The notes beneath the pieces are model-generated. The model saw only the letters and a program-made list of their open reading frames with translations, was not told where the DNA came from and searched no databases. The translations under genes were made by a program, and so were the position numbers. 64,000 nt of DNA from Cycas panzhihuaensis (lineage: Eukaryota > Cycadophyta): assembly GCA_023213395.1 (NCBI GenBank), contig CM041465.1, forward strand, positions 234,801,741 to 234,865,740, written 5' to 3'. This document shows, piece after piece, positions 54,651 through 64,000 of the stretch; position 1 is the first letter of the stretch, and the number at the start of each line of letters is the position of its first letter.

Positions 54651-56960
54651 GTGATGGAGTGCATCGGTGAGGGGAACGCGAAGAAGAAGATGAATCTTGG
54701 GTGCCCTTCCCTTTATCATGGGAAGGACAGGATTTCGGTGATCTTCCTCGGTTCTGGTTGTTTTTGGGCTGAGTATTATGATCACGTTCCCTATGCTTGG
54801 GAAACAGATCCTTATGGATCGATTGGTCTAGGTTAGGCCTTGAGGCCCATTTGGGGGATGAGTCATGTTGAAGGGCATCCCTAGGATGCTAGGCCCTACA
54901 ATGTGAGTCATCATGGAAACACTCCCTATGAATGCAACACCACTTCTTCTCAAGTGAGGAATCGGGTTTCCTCACTTGAGAGGACTGGGCATTACCATTC
55001 CTAGGGGTGGAAGCTTGGGTAGCTTGTTGAATTTATTTGTTATAAGTTGGTGATGAAGGAGATTGTAGTTTGAGTTCCTTTATCATATGCTCGAATGAAC
55101 ATATAGCAGATGTAAGTGGATCTAGGGCCTTCTCAGTTGGATGAGAAGAAGACCCTGAAGGATTATTCTGATTTAGTATCTTTAGTTGGAGGTGGTACCT
55201 CACGTTGCTGTGAGGGCTTGAGAGGCTTCTTGAGTCTAGCCTGGATCTTAATAGCCTCAAGCGTTAAGCAATTTGCAATAGCAGAGTCGCATGTAGTCAC
55301 CCTTATTTTAAGGACTTCTACATGTACTTCGGGATGAAGTGCATTAACGAAGAGGTCCCTCTTCAATTCCTTGGGCAACGTAGCCTTAGTAGAATGAAGA
55401 AGGTCATGGAACCACTGCACAAAGTCATGATTCATTTCATCATGACCTTGTTTGAGTGATAGAAGAGATTTCATTCCACTTTCAAATAGGCAAGCAACAT
55501 CAAAATAATTGACGAACTCATCTACAAGTTGATGGAACGAGAAAATGGAATGAGCTGGAAGGTGATAAAACCACTTAAGGGCATCGCCTTGTAAGGATCG
55601 AGGGAACAATTTCATTAAGATGTGGTGATAGGCCCAGTAATCAATACACGCCATAGAAAAGCCACGGACGTGCTCCACTAGGTCTTGTGAGGAAGTTCTG
55701 TCAAATTTATGAACTTCAGGAGGGTGAGGCAATAAGTTCGTTCTTAATGCCTCAACAGATAATTGTGTCAATCTATAATCCATGAAGAGGCGTGCCCTTA
55801 CATGGACCATAGGATCGACAAGCAACAATGAGTAAGGAATGGATGGGGGTGGTAAACCCATCCCTCCTTGTGGAAGCGCCCCTTACTAGAAAGGGACTTG
55901 AGGATAAGTACCTTGAAAGGAAGCTAGGTTCCCTCGCAAAGGTGCAACATAAGAGGTTACGCTAGATGGTGGAAAACAAGGGTGTGGGATTGGGTTTTAC
56001 CCATATGGGCCACCCATAGGTTGTGCAACCCCATATGGGTGTAACGGGTCCACCCCATAAGCTGGAAGGTGGTTCCCTTTACCCTGCCCCCAAGGTTGAG
56101 AGGTATAACCTGGGGGGACATAAAGAGAAGAACTATTAAGTTGGTTTTAGGGATATGTGGGAGCGAGTCCCACATGACTAGTGGTGGTAGTATTAGTAGG
56201 ACCTCTAGGCCTACCAGGAAATGCATGTGCTACGTTGGGAGGTGGCACATTCGCTTGACTCGAAAAAGGTATGCTAACCCCAAGTTGGGAGAAAGACATA
56301 CCACGAGAGGGTCCTGAAGAACTAGGACCATGATGAGGAATGGAAGGTGTAACATACGCCCCCAAGGTTGGTGTAGGAATGGAGCAGGATGAAAGCATAG
56401 AAATGAAAGGGTTACTCGTTGTGGGAGGTGTAGGTGTGGATGAAGAAGGTGGGATAAGAGCGGACAATGAAGGCGCTCCACCATGCAAAACATCTTCAAG
56501 CCACCTAGGATGCGATTGAAGATGAGCCGCTCGAAAGCACTCGCTAATAGCTTCAACCACATTAGTGGGAGGGGTATCTACATGATCATAAGAGGTGGAT
56601 GGGACCTCGAATGATGTAGACCCCTCAGGGTGCTCCTCATAAGAATCACCAATAGGGTGGTGAACCTTAAGAGGAGATAAGCCTTTTACCACATGGGTAG
56701 AAGGATGGATGTCAAAGGGGTGATGCTGATCACCTGGATAGTAGATAGGATCATCACCCTCTTAGGTGGATCCTGGAATGGATGCGAGGAACTCATGAGT
56801 TCCCAAGGAAAAGTCGTGATAGGGCCAATTAGAAGGGTATCCTTCCATGGTCGAATTAGAATCCAATGATGGAAGAGGATGATACGTGGGATCTTCTAAC
56901 AATGGAGACAAACCACGTAAGTGATGAGAGAAGCATTGCATACAAAGCTTGCCAACACTT
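54651..56960 (-). pseudogene. Gag of element B
   Basis: Minus-strand frame 55861-55163 (232 codons) is the longest gag-core stretch of the family here: FDRTSSQDLVEHVRGFSMAC, IDYWAYHHILMKLFPRSLQG, DALKWFYHLPAHSIFSFHQL, LLSLKQGHDEMNHDFVQWFH, LFVNALHPEVHVEVLKIR. The Ser/Pro-rich N-terminus is at 56692-56147 (EHPEGSTSFEVPSTSYDHVD, SSSTPTPPTTSNPF). A His/Cys-rich zinc-binding-like segment lies near 54900-54960. Frames change between the N-terminus and the core. Confidence 0.78.
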
Positions 56961-57087
56961 TAGAAGAAGGAAAGAGCCACAAGGAGTGCATGTTAGGGCT
57001 ACCCAATGAAGGAGATGAAGTGGAAGGAACCACTAGAAGGGAGTAATATCAACAGGAAGGGATGAGAACTAGCTCCCTTACTAGCAA

Positions 57088-57107
57088 GTCCCTAGTATGG
57101 TCACTAG
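57088..57107 (-). other. Primer binding site of element B, degenerate tRNA-Arg type
   Basis: The minus strand directly after the 5' LTR reads CTAGTGACCATACTAGGGAC, equivalent to A 20907-20927 and D 59875-59893. Confidence 0.55.
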
Positions 57108-59844
57108 TAGATGTGCGTCTACGGGATAATTACCTAGCTAAGTAGGAATAGTGAGGATGATCGATAACGGTATCGAGGGTATGGATAGAAACCTACAAGC
57201 AAAGTGAGTACCACGCAGGGCACCCTATGTGCTGGAGTGCAAGTTTGGGACCTGCAGATGATACCCAACTACCTGAGAGTGGTTCCCCACCTCAAAGAGG
57301 AAGGGGAAAAGTAAGAGAGGTAGCCTAGATAAACTTAGAAGGAAAGTCCTCCCATCCTTGGATGGCTGGAAGGGGAGGAAGAGAATCCTCAAGGGTTTCC
57401 CTATGACAAAGGGAAACAAGCGAGAGCAAGATAGGCAATAGCCTGTGGAGCAGCTAGGATGTTCTCGATTATTTGGCCAAGCAAATAGAGCCAAGAAGGA
57501 GAGAAGGAAGTGGGAGCAGACAACAATCCCAAAATCTCCCTTAATGGTTCAACCAAGAAGGCGAGGGTGATATGGCATGTATAAGCAAACAAAATCAAAC
57601 AAAAGACAAGCCAAAAGAGGTGAGGATTAGGTTTGCAAGCTGAGAAAAAGATGAAGGAAAAATCTCCTAAAGTCCTTTCCCTAAGTGAATGTGGTGTGTA
57701 AAGTGCAAATATATAAATGCGAGTAAAAGATGTTAATTTCATTTTCTCTTTTATGTTTGACCTATTTAAGTAATGCATAGACCACAACTAAAAGTGCAAA
57801 AAGGAAAGTGAGGGCTAGAGAAAGAGGTATGTACCTAATAGAGTATCGGCTGATAGGAGACCTCGTCCACGTGCCATGCACATCCTCACCAAGCCCACAG
57901 ATGATGGAGGGGCTTCCTTACCTTCCCCTTGCGAAAGGAAATAAAAATGAAAGCAAAGAGCAAAACAAAAGAAACCTTACCCAGATTCAAGCGCTTAACA
58001 CCTTTGCGAGAGCACTGTGACAACCTACACATGCACAAACCTATCCCTTCCAAGAAGGGGCTACAAGAGATAATCTATGTATATGCAAGTATATATATAA
58101 GTGCTATTAACGTTAGAATGTTAGAAAAAGATAATTACTACAATAAACTCTACAAACCCTCTCTCAAATAAGGCTAGACACCAAGTGAAATCGTACAAGG
58201 GAAGCCTCAGGATGGCTGACCCTCCACTGAAATCTCCAAATGACTCATAGACACAACAAGGTAGTGGGTAAAAGCCACTAAGGATAGCTAAAGATGCCAA
58301 AGGAAAAGCAACAAAGTGTTGAGAGGTAAGTGGGACACAGAGTTGCTATGGGCAGTAATCTGGTACCCAAACCCTTACTAATGAGTACAAGGGGTGCCCA
58401 ACAACACGAGGGACTCTACGGGGGTCCAAATGAGAGGTGAGCAGGCCTAGAATCAATGCAATAAGTGGCTACATACACTGACAATCCAGCACTGGCGTAG
58501 GGCTCAATCTCTCCTAGTAATCTCAAGAAGAACATGAGATGAGAGAAGAGAAGATGGGAAGGGATTACCCTTGGAGAGAAGGACTGAAAGGGGGGCTACC
58601 CTACCTTACTCTCTTCACCCAGCCTTAGGACTCTTCTCTTGTTGTTCTCTTGAAGAAAACCAGCGGAGGGAAGGTGGAGCCAAGAAGTAATAAGCAAGAT
58701 ACAAATGGAAAGACAACTTTTCAATGGTGAAAACTGAAGGAAATGAGTAAATAAAGCAAAAAATAGGTCCAAACAAGGAATAACTCACCAAAAAATAGAA
58801 GAAAGGAGTTGGTCAGACCTACTGGATAGATGTATAACAAACTTGGGCCTGCTAACAGTAAGAAGGAGGGCCCCTGTAGAGGTTTGCAAGAGGCCAATCT
58901 AATAGACAGTTGAAAGGAGCACTATTAGGCGAGTTATGGAGGAATCAGCATCAAAAACACTTGATGGAACCTGAAGAGAGGCTTCCCACCATGGAAGCAA
59001 AGAGTTGTAGGCATGTCCTAGCCTCAGGTCACAGGAAACGTAGGCTTGCAGAAACACCTGTGATAAAAGGAGTTGGAGAGCAGAAGTTATAGTGTTTTTT
59101 GAGTAAAAATAACCTAAGAATCCCTCAAAATGATGAGGGTATGAATACTTATACCCACCCTAGCCCTAAGAGGATGAATAGAGCACAAATAGGGTTGAGG
59201 TGGATGCGAGACCACGTGGCAATTTCACAAAAAAAGTGAAATTTGCATGGTAAATTTTAAAAAACAACTGATGATAGTCACACCACAGCAAACTTTATGG
59301 TATCGCAGTAAACTTCACGATATTGCTAAGTTTACAGTAGTGTGAGACCAAAAAGCCAGAATTACAAAATTTTAGGTTCTGGGAGCTTTGGGAGATGATT
59401 TGACAGGCCTAGGAGGGGTTGGACCTCCTATCGAGGTGGTTGAGATAGTCCAGAAAGCATTGGATAGAGGCAAGCAAAGCATCGATGAGCAAAAAATCCC
59501 AAAACGAGGTGTTAAAAGCTCAAGGTCAAGGTATGAACATATCATACAGACCAAAAAGGGACTGAGGCAGTGTGGAGACAACGCGAAAGGTTGTATAGTG
59601 CCATGGGGATGTCTATCTTGTACAGAGGTAGGTCCCACTGGGTCGTCATAGGCTCACGATACGACAAGCAGCATGAATAGGTAATAAAATACAAAGTAAT
59701 CACGCAAAATGAAGCAAGCAGTCATGCAGAGAGGCAATGCTTCTATCGACCTTTCCAACAGAATGATGCAAGTGAAAAGGGAAAAGCATACCTAAGCTTA
59801 TCTGAGTTAATCTATTCGTATTCATTCCCGGTAGTTAGGAAACA
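57108..59844 (-). repeat. 5' LTR of element B (2737 bp)
   Basis: Plus-strand start TAGATGTGCG (TG to TA decay), end TAGTTAGGAAACA. A minus-strand TATA lies at 59147-59154. It has three decayed 20-bp-type units near 59290-59335. It aligns with 36634-39316. Confidence 0.92.
59147..59154 (-). promoter_or_regulatory. LTR TATA box (B, 5' LTR)
   Basis: The minus strand reads GGTATAAGTATTC, at the position shared with all family LTRs. Confidence 0.6.
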
Positions 59845-59849
59845 CATAA
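59845..59849. repeat. Target-site duplication of element B, right copy
   Basis: CATAA directly after GGAAACA. It differs from the left copy by one G/A transition. Confidence 0.75.
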
Positions 59850-59874
59850 TGACCATCCCGTAGATGTGGCTCGA
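59850..59874 (+). repeat. 5' LTR of element D, last 25 bp
   Basis: ATCCCGTAGATG matches the family LTR end (complement of CTACGGGAT). It joins to 36633 once B and one TSD copy are removed. The final CA has decayed to GA. Confidence 0.8.
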
Positions 59875-59893
59875 CTAGCGATTATACTGGGGA
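59875..59893 (+). other. Primer binding site of element D (tRNA-Arg type)
   Basis: CTAGCGATTATACTGGGGA directly after the LTR. It is the least decayed PBS of the family here, keeping GCGA and CTGGGGA of the Ogre/Tat tRNA-Arg site. Confidence 0.6.
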
Positions 59894-60059
59894 CCTGCTA
59901 GTAAGGGAGCTAGTTTCTATCCCTTTTCATTTGTGCTACTACCTTTTAGTAGCTTTCTCCACTTGACTCTTTTGTTGGGCATCCCCCAACGCATACTTTA
60001 TATTCCTTTTCCTCTTCTAATGCATTGGTAAGTTTTGTATACGATGATTCTCACGTTGC

Positions 60060-62190
60060 CTATGAGGTTTGCCTCCGTTGTTAGAAGATCCTACATACTA
60101 CCTTCTTCCATCGTAGGATTCTGATTCGACAATAGAAGGATACCATTCAGATTGGGCACATCATGCCTTGACTTTGGGAGCTCAAGTATTCCCCACATCT
60201 TTTCTAGGGTCCACCCAAGAGGGTGATGATCCTATCTACTATCTGGGTGATCAACATCACCCACTTGATGTCCATCCCATGAGTAGAGGGGACATCTTCT
60301 CTTGAGATTCATCACCTAGGTGGTGGATCTTACAAGGAGTGCCCTGAGGGATCCACTTCATTTGAGGTCCTATCTATCTCCTATGATCAGGTGGATACTC
60401 CTCCTACCGATGTAGTTGAAGCTCTTAATGAGTGCTTTCACACTGCTCATCTTCAATCACATCCTAACTGGTTTGAAGATGCCTTGTATGGTGGAGTACC
60501 TTGCTCATCTGCACCTATCCTACTGTCTTCATCTGCCTATACACTTCCTACAATAAGTAACCCCTTTGTGCCTATGCATCTATCCCATTCAATCTTTACA
60601 TCACCAACACCCCTACTACTAGTCATGTGGGACCTATCTCCACATGCACCCAAATCCAACCTGGTGGTCCTTCTCTTTACGTACCCCCTGGCTATATATC
60701 TCAGCCTTGGGGGCATGGTAAAGGGAACCATCTTTCGGTTTATGGGATGGACCCTTTACATCCATATGGGGTCGCACCATCCATGGGTAGCCCATATGGA
60801 TAGAACCCGGTCCCTCGCCCCTCATTTCCACCATCCTGCATAGCTCCTTCTGCAGTGCCTTTGTAAGGAAACCCAACTCCCTTTCAAGGTGCTTATCCTC
60901 AAGTCCCTTCTCAATAAGGGGCATTTCCTCAAGGAGGGATAGGTCTTTCACCCCCATTTATTCCTTGTCCATTGCCTTCCACATCGTTTGTCGATCCTAT
61001 GATCTAGGTGAGGGCATGTCCCTTTATGGAATATAGATCAACACCCTTATCTGTCAAGACGCTAAGAACCAACTTACCGCCTCATTTCCTTGAAGTTCCT
61101 AAGTTCGATGGAACTTCATCACAGGATCCAGAAGAGCATGTCCACAGTTTTTCTATGGTGTGCATAGACTACTGGGCATATGATCACATATTGATGAAAC
61201 TATTTCCATGATCCCTACAAGGCGATGCCCTTAAATGGTTCTATTGCCTACTTGCCCATTCCATCTTCTCATTCTAGTAACTTGTAGATAAGTTCATCAA
61301 CTATTTTGATGTGGCTTGTCCATTTGAGAGTGGAATGAAATCTCTCCTCTCGCTTAAACAAGTTCACGATGAAATGAATCATGATGTTGTGTGAAGATTC
61401 CACAACCTCCTCCATTCCACTAAGGCTACTTTGCTTGAGGAATTGAAGAGGGACCTCTTCATTAACGTACTATGCCCTGAAGTCCATATGGAAGTCCTTA
61501 AGATGGGGGCAACCACATGTGATTTTTCCATCATGAAGTGCTTGGTACTTGAAGCTATTCAAATCTAAGACAGACTCAAGAAGCCCCTTAATCCCTCATA
61601 ATGACATGAGGCACCTCCCCTGACCAAAGAAACTAAACCACAACAATCCACTAGGTCTTCTTCCCACTCAACTAAGAAGATCATAGACCCACTTACCTAT
61701 GCTATACATTCATTCGAACGTATGATGAAGGAAGTTAAACTTCAAGCTCCTTCATCACCCACATCCAACAAACCAATCGAACAAGCTTCTCAAGCCACTC
61801 CTCCTAAGAGCAGCAATGCCCAGTCTTCTTAGGCAAGGAAGTCTGATTCCTTGCTTGAGACGAAGTAGTGCTCCATTCATAAAGAATGTTTCCATGATAA
61901 TATATGTCATCATGTTCAACATCCTAGGGATGCCCCACAGCGTGACGCATCTCCCAAATAGGCCTCAAGGCCCAACCTCAACCAACCGGTCCATAGAGAT
62001 CTATTCCCCAAGTATGGGGAGTACGATCATAACTCTCAACCAAAGAATAGCTAGAATCAGGGAAGATTTCTGAATCCATGCCCTTCACACGGTAAAGGGA
62101 AGGGCACGTGGGGTTTGTCTTCTTCCTCATGTTCCCCAGACCATCGTACCCCTTCACATTCGACTTCTCAGAATAAGGGAAAGAAGGTGA
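60060..62190 (+). pseudogene. Gag of element D
   Basis: Plus strand. The N-terminal part includes GSTQEGDDPIYYLGDQHHPL (near 60215) and TPPTDVVEALNECFHTAHLQ (60394). The core at 61008-61700 has PLSVKTLRTNLPPHFLEVPK, SFSMVCIDYWAYDHILMKLF, and FESGMKSLLSLKQVHDEMN. A His/Cys-rich segment near 61868 (CSIHKECFHDNICHH) fits C-x2-H-x4-H-x3-C. It is broken by frame changes and by TAG/TGA stops. Confidence 0.78.
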
Positions 62191-62960
62191 TCCAGATGCT
62201 TGAGGCCACCCCTTTATATGCCTTGACTTGGTCTCAAGCTACCAAAGAGGTAGTCGATGCCTCTTTGTCTGTTCCACATCCTGATCCTCTTCTGGAAACC
62301 TCCCTTCTGGAAGTCCTGTTACTTCTCAAGACTGTTCCCATTTGTCTAGGTCATTACGATTTTAGGAGAGCCCTTCCTCAACCTACGGTAAAGGGGAAGT
62401 CCTTTTCTATTGTCGATGAGCTTTATACCATGGCCATCGGAATGTCCATTATGGACGTCTTGAGAAGTTGTCCTAAACAATAGACACTCCTTTTGGAAGC
62501 TTTAGGATTGGGTGACATGCCCATTCACACTTTGGGTGTCGTCGAAAGTCATGAGCCCATAATTTCCTTTGATCCTAAACACCTTCCTCTTGCTTGTGAA
62601 AGGAAGTGCTAGTGAAGCTTCCCTTTCACCATTACTATTGACACACTTGACTGCACTTTGCAAAGGACCATTGTCCATAATAGTTCTTCTGTTAATGCCA
62701 TGCCCTTGCACGTTATGCAAGAGCTTGGCATTTTTGCCTTGGAACCTATTCCATGGTGATGCCAAGGCTACGATGGTAGCAAAAAGACTCCCTTAGGATA
62801 TGTTTTGATCCCTCTCGCTCTTGAGGACAAGACTGTCCTTGTCGACATTGTAGTCCTCGATATAGGCATCAACTACAATCTTCTTTTGGGTCGACCACAG
62901 CTCAATCAAATGGGAGCTGTGTGTTCAATTCGCTGGGGCAACTCAAGTTAAATACATGAC
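62191..62960 (+). pseudogene. Aspartic protease region of element D
   Basis: Plus strand: EATPLYALTWSQATKEV, HYDFRRALPQPTVKGKSF (62350), DELYTMAIGMSIMDVL, then RTIVHNSSSVNAMPLHVM near 62690, where the catalytic DNGS reads HNSS. Further on, LEPIPW-CQGYDGS and INYNLLLGRPQLNQMGAV, the closing strand with LGRP. The active-site Asp is lost. Confidence 0.75.
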
Positions 62961-64000
62961 AGGTGAATGAGGGTTGTTTCCTGTGAATGGCCACCTGTTA
63001 AACAATCTCGCTAAACCAACCAAGCGAGCCATGATCGTGTGAAGGGGGACAAAGACCCTTCTACTCATGCCTTAGCTTGTTCTATCAGCATTCCTGACTC
63101 ATCTCATCTTGAAGAAGATCCTACATCTTCTTCCTCGAGTCTTACCCACTTCACCCTTATTGGTATTGGAAGCTATGGGTACCTTGCCATGTTTAGTGAT
63201 GACGAGCCATATGGCAAGGACAAGGATCTTCCTCACCATGTTTCCTTCCTTTGAAGTAGTAAGAGACACTCTCCTTGTTCTAGGTCCTAACCTAGAACCC
63301 CTCTCATTGGAGAGACTAGTCATCCCCTTGTGTCACATGTTATTGCACGTATTAACCTATTGGTCCGTGACTGTTCCTCTTCATCACCCCCCGTAGGTGA
63401 TGATTTCGAGGAACTTCCTTCTGCCCCTTACGAGGGGCCCCTTCCCAACTCTTCTTGAGAGTCTTTTGGGGATGTTGGGCAGTCTGTTGACCACCATGGT
63501 CCCATCACTCCTACTTCCTCTAGCACCTCATCTATTCGAAGTAAGGTCATCCATGGGGTGGATTACTTCGAAGATGATGAGTTTCTACTTGAGCACTTAG
63601 TGGGCTCCATGCCTAACCTTCCTTCTAGTCACCATAGACTTGGCCACGAGAAGGTCTTAGCGATTGGGTCCACTCTTGCCAACCCAATTCCATCTCTTCC
63701 CGTTGACCTTGCCCCCCTCTATTTCGAGGAGGGGAATGGCATGTGCATGGGGGCAACCTAGGACATAGTCCTTGCCCTAGGAAAGGTCATTAAGATAGGG
63801 GTAGAGCGGTCTCCTGATGAGGTAAAAGAATATTCCCTTTTATTTTAGGAGTTCTGAGATGTTTTTGTATGGGATTACTCTAACATTAAGGGAATCGACC
63901 CCTCCATTGTCACCCACAACCTTACTACTATTCTTGGCGCTTGTCCTGTGTGCCAGAAATAACGTCCTCTCCATCCTAAACTCTTAGCTGCCATTAAGAT
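62961..64000 (+). pseudogene. Gag-pol linker and first codons of RT, element D
   Basis: Matches the A linker at 16744-17655 and B 46601-47571: DPTSSSSSLTHFTLIGIGSY, then MDYFEDDEFLLEHLVGSMP (63558), SLPVDLAPLYFEEGNGMCMG, and SPDEVKEYSLLF-EF. The RT start RPLHPKLLAAIK is at the window edge. A frameshift lies near 63400. Confidence 0.75.

Larger units (their letters stand above)
36634..59844 (-). mobile_element. Element B: Tat/Ogre-like retrotransposon containing element C
   Basis: LTRs at 36634-39316 and 57108-59844. Internal order is as in A, with a complete integrase. Without the 6.3-kb element C it is about 16.9 kb. It is flanked by CATAG (36629-36633) and CATAA (59845-59849), a 5-bp duplication with one later substitution. 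The outer flanks join to rebuild D's LTR end. In a short hand alignment (about 112 positions) its LTRs differ at about 12 positions. It is the best-preserved gag-pol copy of the family here but still has many stops. Confidence 0.93.
59850..64000 (+). mobile_element. Element D, internal part: plus-strand family member, cut by window end
   Basis: Continues the D LTR from 36633 after element B. It comprises the LTR end (59850-59874), PBS, gag, protease, linker and the first codons of RT (63955-64000). It is the reverse orientation of A and B and closely collinear with them. The first part is 33780-36633. RT, integrase, the antisense gene, aRNH and 3' LTR must follow beyond the window. Confidence 0.88.

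Overview
This window is plant nuclear DNA made almost entirely of nested, decayed Ty3/gypsy LTR retrotransposons. I see no host gene, no rRNA or tRNA gene and no prokaryotic feature. The elements carry plant-type features: a tRNA-iMet-type primer site in one, a tRNA-Arg-like site in the others, Tat/Ogre-like size and layout, an extra RNase H, and an antisense gene resembling the plant mobile domain. This points to a seed plant with a large, repeat-rich genome; I cannot name the species. Most stop codons inside the old reading frames look like CAG/TGG to TAG/TGA transitions, as expected of heavily methylated dead copies.

Layout: (1) Element E, the oldest layer, minus strand, runs from before the window to 7435 and resumes at 23678-24619. 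(2) Element A (7436-23672, minus, TSD GAATC, LTRs about 2.75 kb) is inserted in E. (3) Element F (24620-31691, minus, AT-rich, only its 3' half present) appears to be inserted in E at 24620. (4) LTR X (31697-33779, plus) is inserted in F. (5) Element D (plus) starts at 33780 inside X. Its 5' LTR is split by element B and resumes at 59850, and gag, protease and the start of RT run to the window end. (6) Element B (36634-59844, minus, TSD CATAG/CATAA) is inserted in D's LTR. (7) Element C (47572-53908, minus, TSD CATGG) is inserted in B's gag-pol region. The nesting order C in B in D in X in F in E is six layers deep.

A, B, D, E and X belong to one family (Tat/Ogre-like, about 17 kb when intact, LTR termini TGTTTCC...CA); F is a divergent relative. 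In the direction of gag-pol transcription the family order is: 5' LTR, degenerate tRNA-Arg-type PBS, Pro/Ser-rich gag, aspartic protease, RT, RNase H, integrase (zinc finger, DDE core, GPF C-terminus), an antisense plant-mobile-domain-like gene with its own TATA box and introns, a second RNase H (aRNH), PPT, 3' LTR. C is a smaller Ty3/gypsy element of another lineage (6.3 kb, LTRs 0.84-0.86 kb, tRNA-iMet PBS).

The most notable biology is the combination, downstream of integrase, of a conserved spliced antisense gene and a separate second RNase H. F carries the same two modules in the opposite order. All coding copies seen here are broken.
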